Positions 55,101-62,610 of a stretch of 64,000 bases of DNA are shown here, piece after piece; positions within the stretch are counted from its first letter, which is position 1; each line of letters starts with the position of its first letter. Position numbers and translations under genes: made by a program. Origin of the DNA: CANHVK01 sp044232905. Its GTDB lineage: Bacteria; Bacteroidota; Bacteroidia; Flavobacteriales_D; Crocinitomicaceae. The DNA is taken from assembly GCA_044232905.1 (NCBI GenBank), contig JBIIKZ010000001.1, positions 62,001-126,000 on the forward strand, given 5' to 3'. Under the pieces are notes generated by a model. That model was not told the DNA's origin. It made no database searches and saw nothing but the letters and a program-made list of their open reading frames with translations.

Positions 55101-56096
55101 CTACAAATCCAGGATACCATGCAACAAATGCGTGATAAAGCAATCGCTGAAGGAGGGCAAGTTTGGAACTTACGTTTAGGAATCAATACCGGAGAAGTTA
55201 CCGCAGGAGTCATCGGAACCGAAAAGCTAGCATACGATATTTGGGGGTCTACGGTGAATCAAGCGCAACGTATGGAAATGTTAGGAGAGCCCGGAAAAGT
55301 AAATATTTCTGGACAAACCTTTAAATACATCGAACCATACTTTATTTGTACATTCCGTGGAAAAGCGAAAACTAAGAGTCAAGGTTTAATTGATATGTAT
55401 ACCGTTGAGTGTATCAAACCGGAACTTTCCATAGAAGGAAAAGGTTTATACCCGAATGAACGTTTTCACCAAATACTAAACTTACACCAATACAGTAGTA
55501 TCAATTACTACAAAGCAGAGCACCATATCATGAAAGTCTTAGAAGAACAACTTTCTCCAAAGTTGCACTACCATAGTATTACGCATACAGTAGATGTTGT
55601 AAAATCAATTGAACGTATTGCGTTACTCGAAGGTGTTACCGATGAAGGATTGTTCTTGTTAAAATCAGCCGCATCCTACCATGACGCTGGTTTTATAGAG
55701 GCCTACGATAATAATGAACCAAATGGTGCACGTTTGGCAGAAGAAATTTTACCAAATTATGGGTATTCCAAAGAACACATTGCAATTATAAAAGATTTAA
55801 TTTACGTGACCGCTATTCCACATCTCCCTAAAAATCATTTAGAGGAAATTATTTGTGATGCGGATCTGGATTATCTAGGTCGGGAGGACTTCCATGAAAT
55901 CGCCGATAAATTACGTGTGGAACTGCGAGAAAATGGAAAAATCAGTAGCGATCGTAAATGGGATGAGATACAAGTGTTGTTCTTAACAAACCATCGCTAC
56001 TTTACACAAACAGCCATAAATACACGAAATGAAGGCAAAGCAAAACATTTAGAAGAAATTAAAGAACGTTTATTGAAAAATAATTACGAAGATTAA
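52167..56096 (+). CDS. Sensor protein: two-component-type propeller, Y_Y_Y domain, adenylyl cyclase (class III) and HD domain
   Basis: The 1309-residue protein has a signal peptide, a 14-bladed-type double propeller of Reg_prop repeats (about 20-680; SLWIGTQDGLNRYD, NIWIGSYNAGI and others), a Y_Y_Y domain (about 700-785), one membrane helix (VWFWIGIAMVTALMTIFYF), a coiled coil (about 815-885), a class III cyclase domain (about 890-1075) and a C-terminal HD-like domain (about 1125-1290). The metal Asp residues are D911 (FTDFVGF) and D955 (IGDAYM). K951 and D1024 sit where adenylyl cyclases have their adenine-binding Lys and Asp, so ATP is the likely substrate. YHSITHTVDVV, SYHDAGF and CDADLDYLG look like HD-phosphohydrolase ligands. 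It probably senses an external ligand and makes cAMP; what the HD part cleaves is unknown. Confidence 0.85.
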   Translation: MRLLFLCFLLISSTFSFVQNAYRFRNYTISDGLSQSAISTLIQDNIGSLWIGTQDGLNRYDGQTFETFTPDNSEGIENGDFLSAIKSTSGMLWFGTSNGLTQYDPTTENFKTFLAPNREVLQVKSIVEDKSGNIWIGSYNAGILFFDAKTEKIHTIKQAKLPTEKIVFVTLISPQELLISTEDKGVFIYYIPQQKSYPLIAKAKTDRQFKAYSIKAFDNSDWIICSNQGLYFLNKHSKKIRPCFRKLDDTFGWLEIHDILILNEHKFIITSKSDGLFTLEHGTKKNQVNIYQSSQDIFQKHALLYNAASVLMRDKNSTYWVGTERGLCSFDPLNQGFLGNGPSQDLTRGIPSASVWSFTEEPTNRYFFVGSDNSVSRYDNRTGKFTQYFRQINLNKKINNSSFLSMFAFDANNILLGASDGLCLLKITSETSYSFTKIPYRGIANSADFERIYQIQKYKDWQYFLATKGGVLLYNQKTGTFKVFEHDEENPSKTIGGGVCKLIFKDINGDFWFTAGTGGLFKLTENKAGELFIKPYKFNTQIANISKEYIASIYQEDENTFWLGTMGAGMIKWNLKTKKGKLYNKKNGLPNNVIYAILNENNSNNIWLSTNKGICKFNTKTEAVLNFTEQDGLMSNEFNQGAYFKSKTGMLYFGGIYGYNFFDPHNLSSKEKMVDVFFTKIKLEENWLKPQESKGLLTTAIPYMKHIHLPYKKRSVTLKFMATELSNPNLISYKYLLEGSEEEKEEVFLGNTNQLHLNSIQPGEYTLKVYAKFANGPWSERPATLTITVETPYWKTVWFWIGIAMVTALMTIFYFRKKIEYERRQQVKLEMKIAERTREIREQNVKIEKQKEMIEEKKNNLEEQKKLLEIEKEKTEKVLKNILPVSTYEEIKATGRASARAYSRVSVLFTDFVGFTKIAETMTPSQLVSELDIYFRKFDEIIVRNNLEKIKTIGDAYMCAGGVPVRNKTNPVDACLAALQIQDTMQQMRDKAIAEGGQVWNLRLGINTGEVTAGVIGTEKLAYDIWGSTVNQAQRMEMLGEPGKVNISGQTFKYIEPYFICTFRGKAKTKSQGLIDMYTVECIKPELSIEGKGLYPNERFHQILNLHQYSSINYYKAEHHIMKVLEEQLSPKLHYHSITHTVDVVKSIERIALLEGVTDEGLFLLKSAASYHDAGFIEAYDNNEPNGARLAEEILPNYGYSKEHIAIIKDLIYVTAIPHLPKNHLEEIICDADLDYLGREDFHEIADKLRVELRENGKISSDRKWDEIQVLFLTNHRYFTQTAINTRNEGKAKHLEEIKERLLKNNYED

Positions 56097-56118
56097 TGTT
56101 TTTTTTTCAATAAAAAGA

Positions 56119-56146
56119 TTGTGGAAAACTTTTTTTTATATCTTTG
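56119..56146 (+). promoter_or_regulatory. Promoter of rplU (-33 TTG, -7 TATCTTTG)
   Basis: TTG at 56119-56121 and TATCTTTG at 56139-56146 are 17 bases apart. The leader to the rplU ATG is about 20 bases. Confidence 0.7.
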
Positions 56147-56174
56147 ATGTTCAAATAATTTTAAAACAAGCTAT

Positions 56175-56486
56175 ATGTACGCAATTGTAGAGATAGCAGG
56201 GCAGCAGTTTAAAGTGCAAAAAGATCAAAAGATTTTTGTTCACCGTTTAGCAGCTGAAGCAGGTTCAAATGTAGAATTTGAAAAAGTGCTTTTAGTAGAT
56301 AACGGAGGAAAAATTTCTTTAGGCGCCCCAGCTATAAATGGAGCTAAAGTTACCGCAACGGTAAACGAGCACGTTAAAGGAGACAAAGTAATTGTTTTCC
56401 GTAAAAAAAGAAGAAAAGGATACAAGAAGAAAAACGGTCACCGTCAATCTTTCACTTCTATCACTATTTCAGAAATTAAAGCGTAA
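56175..56486 (+). CDS. rplU: 50S ribosomal protein L21
   Basis: L21 binds 23S rRNA near L20. The 103-residue product begins MYAIVEIAGQQFKVQKDQKIFVHRL and has FRKKRRKGYKKKNGHRQSFT, the conserved basic C-terminal region. It is followed by rpmA 44 bases later in the usual rplU-rpmA operon. Confidence 0.97.
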   Translation: MYAIVEIAGQQFKVQKDQKIFVHRLAAEAGSNVEFEKVLLVDNGGKISLGAPAINGAKVTATVNEHVKGDKVIVFRKKRRKGYKKKNGHRQSFTSITISEIKA

Positions 56487-56530
56487 AATAACCTTATTCT
56501 GGGTTAAATCAGAATACAAAATAAAAAATT

Positions 56531-56800
56531 ATGGCACATAAGAAAGGAGCCGGAAGTTCAAACAACGGTCGTGAATCAGCAAGTAAACGTTTAGGCGTTA
56601 AAATCTTTGGTGGTCAAGCAGCTATCGCTGGAAACATCATCATCCGTCAAAGAGGAACACAACACCATCCAGGTAAAAATGTTGGGATCGGAAAAGATCA
56701 CACTATTTATGCATTAACAGATGGATTAGTTGAATTCCGCAAGAAAAAAGATAATCGTTCTTTTGTATCTATAGTTCCATTTGAAACTACAGAAGCATAA
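56531..56800 (+). CDS. rpmA: 50S ribosomal protein L27
   Basis: L27 contacts the peptidyl transferase centre with its N-terminus. The 89-residue product begins MAHKKGAGSSNNGRESASKRLGVK and has IIRQRGTQHHPGKNVGIGKD, both diagnostic. It lacks the long Firmicutes-type cleaved leader. A terminator 24 bases downstream closes the operon. Confidence 0.97.
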   Translation: MAHKKGAGSSNNGRESASKRLGVKIFGGQAAIAGNIIIRQRGTQHHPGKNVGIGKDHTIYALTDGLVEFRKKKDNRSFVSIVPFETTEA

Positions 56801-56823
56801 GTAAAGAATTATAAAATTTAATG

Positions 56824-56852
56824 AAGGCGAACATTACTGTTCGCCTTTTTTG
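56824..56852 (+). terminator. Rho-independent terminator of rplU-rpmA
   Basis: AAGGCGAACA and TGTTCGCCTT form a 10-bp perfect stem with a four-base loop, followed by T residues. It lies inside the spurious 5' extension of the serS frame. Confidence 0.85.
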
Positions 56853-56886
56853 TTTTAAATTCGCGTACAAAATAAATCACAAATCA

Positions 56887-58158
56887 ATGCTTGAAATACA
56901 ACGGTTAAGAACTGAGAAAGATGCTGTCTTACAAGGTTTACAAAAAAGAAACATAGATGCTACAGCAACTGTAGATGCAATCTTAGCAAAAGACACAACG
57001 TGGAGAGCAAAAAAAACAGAATTGGAAATTATTTCTGCGGAGTTAAATCGTATTGCAAAACAAGTAGGTGAATTGTTTCAACAAGGGAAACAGGCGGAAG
57101 CGAATGAAGCAAAAGCGCAAACAGTTACCCTAAAAGAGCAAGAATCCGTTTTAAAAGCAGCTGTTCAAGCGTTGGAAGAGGAAATGCAACAATTGATGTA
57201 TCAACTTCCAAACGTTCCTAATGAATTAGTTCCTGCAGGGAAAAATGAATTGGACAATATCACTGTAGAAGAAGTTGGTAGTAAAACTACGTTCTCTGGA
57301 GAAGCATTACCTCACTGGGAAATCACAAAAAAATATGATCTAATCGACTTTGAAACAGGTGTTAAAGTAACTGGTGCTGGTTTCCCGATTTACAAAGGAA
57401 AAGGCGCTAAATTACAACGCGCATTGATTTCGTTTTTCCTAGACGAAGCAGATAAAGCAGGGTACGAAGAATTTATTCCACCATTGGTTGTGAATGAAGC
57501 AAGTGGATATGGAACTGGACAATTGCCAGATAAAGAAGGACAAATGTACTACATTGGGGAGGATGATTTATACCTCATCCCTACTGCAGAAGTTCCATTG
57601 ACAAACATCTACCGCGACGTAATTCTTCCGAATGAGAACTTTTCCATCAAATTAACTGGTTATACACCATGTTTCCGTCGTGAAGCAGGTTCTTACGGTA
57701 AAGATGTACGTGGTTTAAATCGCTTACACCAATTTGATAAAGTAGAAATTGTTCGTATCGAACATCCTTCAAATGCTGCAAAAGCATTGGATGAAATGGT
57801 AGAACACGTACGTGGGCTATTAGCAAAATTAGGCTTACATTACCGTATTTTACGTTTGTGTGGTGGCGATACAGGTTTTGCATCTGCCATGACCTACGAT
57901 TTTGAAGTATATTCTGCAGGGCAAGAAAAATGGTTAGAAGTAAGTTCCGTATCCCGTTTTGATACGTTCCAAGCAAACCGTTTGAAATTACGTTTCAAAA
58001 CCGAAGATAAGAAAACGCAATTATGCCATACCTTAAATGGAAGTGCATTGGCCTTACCTCGTATCGTTGCTGCATTACTAGAAAATAACCAAACACCCGA
58101 AGGAATTGTGATTCCAGCATGTTTACATAAATATTTGAATTTTACCGTTATTAATTAA
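56887..58158 (+). CDS. serS: Seryl-tRNA synthetase
   Basis: SerRS charges tRNA-Ser. From ATG 56887 (MLEIQRLRTEKDAVLQGLQKRN) the 423-residue protein has the N-terminal antiparallel coiled coil for the tRNA long arm (about 1-110), motif 2 FRREAGSYGKDVRGLNRLHQFDKVE and motif 3 LNGSALALPRIVAALLENNQ. The ATG at 56821 is in the rpmA terminator and was rejected. Confidence 0.96.
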   Translation: MLEIQRLRTEKDAVLQGLQKRNIDATATVDAILAKDTTWRAKKTELEIISAELNRIAKQVGELFQQGKQAEANEAKAQTVTLKEQESVLKAAVQALEEEMQQLMYQLPNVPNELVPAGKNELDNITVEEVGSKTTFSGEALPHWEITKKYDLIDFETGVKVTGAGFPIYKGKGAKLQRALISFFLDEADKAGYEEFIPPLVVNEASGYGTGQLPDKEGQMYYIGEDDLYLIPTAEVPLTNIYRDVILPNENFSIKLTGYTPCFRREAGSYGKDVRGLNRLHQFDKVEIVRIEHPSNAAKALDEMVEHVRGLLAKLGLHYRILRLCGGDTGFASAMTYDFEVYSAGQEKWLEVSSVSRFDTFQANRLKLRFKTEDKKTQLCHTLNGSALALPRIVAALLENNQTPEGIVIPACLHKYLNFTVIN

Positions 58159-58170
58159 TTTTTTCATCTT

Positions 58171-58186
58171 CCTCCCTTTAGGGAGG
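58171..58186. terminator. Short hairpin after serS
   Basis: CCTCCC-TTTA-GGGAGG is a perfect 6-bp G/C-rich stem, 12 bases after the serS stop, but without a clean T-run. It may be a repeat fragment of the CCTCCC..GGGAGG type. Confidence 0.4.
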
Positions 58187-58256
58187 ATTGAGGAGAGTGA
58201 CCAATTTATGACCTCCCTTAATCCTTACTCAAGGAGTGAAAACATCCTCATAAATC

Positions 58257-59276
58257 ATGTCAAAACTTACAACTCTTAACGAATTTATTATGAAGAAGCA
58301 AGCGGATTTTCCGGGCGCTTCAGGTGAATTATCTCGTTTATTAAACGATATTGCTGTTGCTGCAAAAATTGTAACACGTGACGTTCGTCGTGCTGGTTTG
58401 GTCGATAACATTTTAGGCGCGCAAGGAGAAATCAATATACAAGGTGAACAACAACAAAAATTAGACGTTGTTGCGGATAACCAATTCATCAAAATGTTCG
58501 AACTTGGCGGTGAAGTTTGTGGTATCGGTTCGGAAGAAAACGACAACTACATGGCTTTTCAAAGCGAAATGTCTAAAAATGGTAAATATGTGGTGTTATT
58601 TGATCCATTAGATGGTTCTTCTAATATTGATGTAAATGTATCTATTGGTACAATTTTCTCTATTTATCACCGTGTTTCCCCGATTGGGACAGAAGCAACA
58701 TTAGAAGATATGTTACAACCTGGCGACAAACAAGTGGCTGGTGGATATGTATTATATGGTTCTTCTACGATGTTAGTATATACTACCGGAAATGGTGTTA
58801 ATGGATTTACATTAGACCCATCGATTGGTGAATTCTGCTTGTCACACCCAAACATGAAAACACCGGAAACTGGTCGTATCTACTCGATGAACGAAGGGAA
58901 CATTGCTGTTTGTCACCCAGGATACAGAAAATATACCGAATACTGCCAAGAAGAAGATGCATCTACGGGTCGTCCTTATTCTGGTCGTTACATTGGTTCG
59001 TTAGTTGCGGATTTTCACCGTAACTTAATCAAAGGTGGAATTTACTTCTACCCTACGACTCCAGCTGCTCCTAAAGGAAGATTACGTTTATTGTATGAAT
59101 GTAACCCTTTAGCCTTTGTAATCGAACAAGCAGGTGGTTTGGCGACAGATGGTGCACAACGTATTATGAGCATCCAACCAACAGAATTACACCAACGTTG
59201 TGGTTTTATCATTGGTTCAAAACAGATGGTGGAGAAATTACAAGAATGTTTAGATACTACTTCGGTAGAAGCATAA
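58257..59276 (+). CDS. fbp: Fructose-1,6-bisphosphatase, class 1
   Basis: The enzyme makes fructose-6-phosphate for gluconeogenesis. The 339-residue protein has the class 1 metal sites SEENDN and VLFDPLDGSSNIDVNVSIGTIFSI, and the substrate region GGIYFYPTTPAAPKGRLRLLYECNPLAFVIEQAGG. Length and motifs are those of the full-length class 1 enzyme. The start at 58257 lies 98 bases after serS. Confidence 0.96.
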   Translation: MSKLTTLNEFIMKKQADFPGASGELSRLLNDIAVAAKIVTRDVRRAGLVDNILGAQGEINIQGEQQQKLDVVADNQFIKMFELGGEVCGIGSEENDNYMAFQSEMSKNGKYVVLFDPLDGSSNIDVNVSIGTIFSIYHRVSPIGTEATLEDMLQPGDKQVAGGYVLYGSSTMLVYTTGNGVNGFTLDPSIGEFCLSHPNMKTPETGRIYSMNEGNIAVCHPGYRKYTEYCQEEDASTGRPYSGRYIGSLVADFHRNLIKGGIYFYPTTPAAPKGRLRLLYECNPLAFVIEQAGGLATDGAQRIMSIQPTELHQRCGFIIGSKQMVEKLQECLDTTSVEA

Positions 59277-59325
59277 AGAAAAATAAATACTAGAAGAGGA
59301 GGCTCACAAGGTCTCTTTTTTGTTT

Positions 59326-59354
59326 TTGTAAACATTAAAAAAGGTTTATATTTG
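59326..59354 (+). promoter_or_regulatory. Promoter of the MNT-HEPN pair (-33 TTG, -7 TATATTTG)
   Basis: TTG at 59326-59328 and TATATTTG at 59347-59354 are 18 bases apart. The MNT ATG is only four bases after the -7 element, so the mRNA would be leaderless. Confidence 0.65.
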
Positions 59355-59358
59355 TTAT

Positions 59359-59664
59359 ATGAATCCGTTGCAATCATATAGTGTTCAAATTAATGAACTC
59401 TGTCTCAAACATTCTGTTGGAGAATTAGCGGTATTTGGTTCCGTACTTACAGATAAATTCAATGCTACAAGTGATATTGATTTGGTGGTTGATTTCACAC
59501 GCATGGAAGGAAAAGAATATGCAGGAAACTATTTCAATTTCAAGAAATCCTTGGAAGAATTATTTCAACGAAAAGTAGATTTATTAGAAAAATCGGCCTT
59601 AAAAAACCCATTTTTTCTGGAAGTACTTCAAAACACTAAAAAAATCATTTATGCTGGATCTTGA
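59359..59664 (+). CDS. MNT-type nucleotidyltransferase, antitoxin partner of HEPN
   Basis: The 101-residue protein is a minimal nucleotidyltransferase with the active-site pattern GSVLTDKFNATSDIDLVVDF (GS followed by DxD). In MNT-HEPN modules the MNT enzyme adenylylates or otherwise inactivates the HEPN RNase. Its end overlaps the HEPN start by 14 bases, the usual linked pair. The start is fixed by the ATG just after the promoter. Confidence 0.88.
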   Translation: MNPLQSYSVQINELCLKHSVGELAVFGSVLTDKFNATSDIDLVVDFTRMEGKEYAGNYFNFKKSLEELFQRKVDLLEKSALKNPFFLEVLQNTKKIIYAGS

Positions 59665-59989
59665 AATAAAATCTTGGCTTTATGATATATTACAGTCCAT
59701 TATTGAGATTGAAAGTTATTTTGATGATAACTACACTTTTGAAATGTATGTCAGTGACATCAAAACAAAGCGAGCTGTTGAAAGAGATTTAGAAATTATC
59801 GGCGAAGCAGTAAACAGAATCGTAAAAAAAGAACCTGACTTTTCTCTTTCAGATGCCTATCAAATTATTGGAACGCGCAACAGAATTATTCATGGATATG
59901 ATGTAATCTCTAATGAATTAATTTGGAGTATACTAGAAGTAAATATTCCTAAATTAAAGAAAGAGGTTTCAGAATTTTTAGGAGAATAA
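59651..59989 (+). CDS. HEPN-domain RNase-like toxin (DUF86 type)
   Basis: The 112-residue protein is helical and has the HEPN catalytic motif R-x4-H in GTRNRIIHGYD (with the following Tyr), and RDLEIIGEAVNRI. The HEPN partner of MNT cuts RNA. Both genes together form a toxin-antitoxin or phage-defence pair, one of the few accessory modules of the window's right half. Confidence 0.88.
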   Translation: MLDLEIKSWLYDILQSIIEIESYFDDNYTFEMYVSDIKTKRAVERDLEIIGEAVNRIVKKEPDFSLSDAYQIIGTRNRIIHGYDVISNELIWSILEVNIPKLKKEVSEFLGE

Positions 59990-60045
59990 AGAAAGAATTA
60001 GTCCTCAAGCTGGGGACGAATTAAACAATAATTTCATACATCCAA

Positions 60046-60930
60046 ATGAACAACATCCTTATCGCTGGAGGAACCGGCCTCATCGGAAAACGATTGACGA
60101 CTTACCTCGAATCCACTGGAAATGTTGTGTTTATCCTTACACGTAAACCAACAGCTTCAAACCACATCTTCTGGAATCCAAGTACAAATGAAATCGATAC
60201 CGCAAAATTAGAGACAATCACCCACCTCATCAATTTATGTGGAGCATCCTTGGCAGGAAAACGCTGGTCGAACGCCTACAAAAAAGAGTTGTTGGATTCT
60301 CGTGTGGAACCTGCTCAATTTCTGTTGGCAAACATCCAACATTTTCCAAAACTAAATCATTATATCACAGCTTCAGGGATTAATTGTTATCCCTTGAATC
60401 AAGCAAAAGTCTATACCGAAACCGATGGCTTCGGGACGGACTTCGTTTCTCAATTGGTCAAACAATGGGAAGAAACGGCGAATCTTTTTAGTAAGCATTG
60501 TTTGGTTAGTAAAATTCGTATTAGTCCCGTATTAGACAAACAAGGTGGAGCTTTAGTAGAAATTATGAAACCTATTCAAGCTGGATTTGGTGCAGTATTA
60601 GGAAATGGAAATCAAGCAATGCCTTGGATACACTATGAAGATTTAGCGCGTATTTTTGATTTTGTCATCGAAAAACAATTCGCTGGAGCATATAATGCAT
60701 TGGCTGCAACTTCGACGAATAAAGTATTTACCGAAGTGTGTGCGGCATCGATAAACAAAAAAATCTGGTTGCCAAATTTGCCTGCATTTATGGTGAAGTT
60801 ACTGTTTGGAGAAATGTCCATGTTACTCTTAGAGGGGGTTCAAGCGAGTCATGAAAAATTAGCAAAAGCAGGTTTTACATTCCAACACACAGATTTAAAA
60901 GAAGCTATTTCTTCCCTCAACGAAGGCTAA
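60046..60930 (+). CDS. TIGR01777-family NAD-dependent epimerase-like protein
   Basis: The 294-residue short-chain dehydrogenase-fold protein has the Rossmann GGTGLIGKRL (residues 8-17), then NLCGASLAGKRWSNAYKKELLDSRV and a C-terminal DUF1731-like region (PAFMVKLLFGEMSMLLLEGVQASHEKLAKAGF). YfcH/SDR39U1 is the family. The substrate is unknown. Confidence 0.9.
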   Translation: MNNILIAGGTGLIGKRLTTYLESTGNVVFILTRKPTASNHIFWNPSTNEIDTAKLETITHLINLCGASLAGKRWSNAYKKELLDSRVEPAQFLLANIQHFPKLNHYITASGINCYPLNQAKVYTETDGFGTDFVSQLVKQWEETANLFSKHCLVSKIRISPVLDKQGGALVEIMKPIQAGFGAVLGNGNQAMPWIHYEDLARIFDFVIEKQFAGAYNALAATSTNKVFTEVCAASINKKIWLPNLPAFMVKLLFGEMSMLLLEGVQASHEKLAKAGFTFQHTDLKEAISSLNEG

Positions 60931-60970
60931 AAAGATTGAGAATCGTACCCCAAAAATTGTTTTTATTGAG

Positions 60971-60978
60971 TAACTTTG
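60971..60978 (+). promoter_or_regulatory. -7 element TAACTTTG before tatA
   Basis: TAACTTTG lies 29 bases before the tatA ATG at 61008. The TTG at 60957 is too close to count as a -33 element. Confidence 0.45.
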
Positions 60979-61007
60979 TACATCGTTAAATATATATACT
61001 ATTCGAA

Positions 61008-61175
61008 ATGGGAAAATTTGGTGCTACAGAAATCATATTAATTCTTGCAGTTGTACTTTTATTATTTGGAGGTAAAAAAATTCCAGAATTAATGAAAGGC
61101 CTTGGAAAAGGGATGAAAGAATTCAAAGATGCTTCTAAAGGAGAATCTACAGACGAGGACAAAAAAGAAGCTTAA
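61008..61175 (+). CDS. tatA: Twin-arginine translocase subunit TatA/E
   Basis: The 55-residue protein (MGKFGATEIILILAVVLLLF, then GGKKIPELMKGLGKGMKEFK) is a single N-terminal membrane helix, a hinge with GGKKIPEL and an amphipathic helix, the TatA/E pattern. It forms the pore for folded-protein export. The stop is ten bases before gatA. It is shorter than the usual 80-100-residue TatA. Confidence 0.9.
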   Translation: MGKFGATEIILILAVVLLLFGGKKIPELMKGLGKGMKEFKDASKGESTDEDKKEA

Positions 61176-61185
61176 TTCTCCTTCT

Positions 61186-62604
61186 ATGTATAAAAATTTT
61201 GCTGAAGTAAAGTCTGCACTTGCTTCAGGAGTTTCTGTATTGGAAATAACGGAAAATTACCTGAATCGCATCGAAGAACACAAAAACTTAAATGCTTTCT
61301 TGGAAGTGTTTACAGACTCTGTGCGTGAAAATGCCTTACGCGTAGATGAAAAAATAAAAGCAGGTAGTGCTGGTCGATTAGCGGGTATGGTCATTGGTAT
61401 CAAGGATAATATTTGCTACAAAGGACACAAAGTATCTGCATCTTCTAAAATCTTAGAAGGATTTGAATCTCTATACACAGCAACAGCTTTAGAACGTTTA
61501 CTAAACGAAGATGCGATTGTCATCGGAAGATTAAACTGCGACGAATTTGCCATGGGTAGTTCCAATGAAAATTCGGCATTTGGTCCTGTACGCAATCCAC
61601 TAAATACAAATACCGTTCCTGGAGGTTCATCAGGAGGCTCTGCAGCAGCTTTAGCTGCAAACCTTTGTACGGTTTCCTTAGGAAGTGATACAGGTGGTTC
61701 TATTAGACAACCTGCTTCCTTTACAGGAATCTACGGAATTAAACCTACGTATGGTAGAATAAGTCGTTATGGTTTAATTGCTTACGCCTCTTCTTTCGAC
61801 CAAATTGGTGCTTTTACAAATACCTTGGAAGACAATGCCTTGGTGACAGAAATTATGGCAGGTAAAGATCCGATGGATAGTACTTCGACTTCCAGAGAAG
61901 TTGGTTCGTATACATTGACTCCAACTTCGGATAAAAAACGCATTGCTTACATGCAAGAAGCGTATGAAATGGAAGGTATGCAACCAGAAGTAAAAGCACG
62001 TATGGACGAAGTGATTGCAACATTAAAAGCAGACGGACACACGGTTGAACCAGTATCTTTCCCTTATTTGGAGTACATGGTTCCAACGTATTACGTACTT
62101 TCTACTGCGGAAGCATCTTCCAATCTTTCGCGATTTGATGGTGTGCATTATGGCTACCGTGCAAAAGATGCCGTAGGTGTGGAAGCAACCTATAAAAAAT
62201 CACGTTCGGAAGGATTTGGACCGGAAGTAAAACGTAGAATCATGGCCGGTACTTTCGTACTATCGAATGAATTTTACGAAGCATATTATTCCAAAGGACA
62301 AAAAGTTAGAAGGGTATTACAAAACAAAACCAAGGCTATTTTCGCTGATTTTGATTTTGTATTGACTCCTACTACACCTGCTACTGCTTTTGAATTGAAC
62401 GCGGTAAATGATCCAATTCAAATGTATTTACAAGATATCTTTACCGTACATGCAAATTTGACTGGTAACCCAGCAATTTCATTACCTTATGGGAAAGGAA
62501 ACGACGGAATGCCATTTGGGTTGCAATTAATGTCTGCTCCTTTTTCGGAGAAAGCATTATACGATTTTTCTGCTTACTTGGAAACTAAGTTTAAACTTAA
62601 CTAA
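61186..62604 (+). CDS. gatA: Asp-tRNA(Asn)/Glu-tRNA(Gln) amidotransferase subunit A
   Basis: GatA is the glutaminase that supplies ammonia for correcting misacylated Glu-tRNA-Gln and Asp-tRNA-Asn. From ATG 61186 (MYKNFAEVKSALASGVSVLEITENYLNRIEEHKNLNAFLEV) the 472-residue amidase-signature protein has the catalytic Lys in GIKDNI, the serines in PGGSSGGSAAALAANL and LGSDTGGSIRQPASF. An upstream ATG at 61129 would extend into tatA and was rejected. Confidence 0.94.
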   Translation: MYKNFAEVKSALASGVSVLEITENYLNRIEEHKNLNAFLEVFTDSVRENALRVDEKIKAGSAGRLAGMVIGIKDNICYKGHKVSASSKILEGFESLYTATALERLLNEDAIVIGRLNCDEFAMGSSNENSAFGPVRNPLNTNTVPGGSSGGSAAALAANLCTVSLGSDTGGSIRQPASFTGIYGIKPTYGRISRYGLIAYASSFDQIGAFTNTLEDNALVTEIMAGKDPMDSTSTSREVGSYTLTPTSDKKRIAYMQEAYEMEGMQPEVKARMDEVIATLKADGHTVEPVSFPYLEYMVPTYYVLSTAEASSNLSRFDGVHYGYRAKDAVGVEATYKKSRSEGFGPEVKRRIMAGTFVLSNEFYEAYYSKGQKVRRVLQNKTKAIFADFDFVLTPTTPATAFELNAVNDPIQMYLQDIFTVHANLTGNPAISLPYGKGNDGMPFGLQLMSAPFSEKALYDFSAYLETKFKLN

Positions 62605-62610
62605 TAAAAG

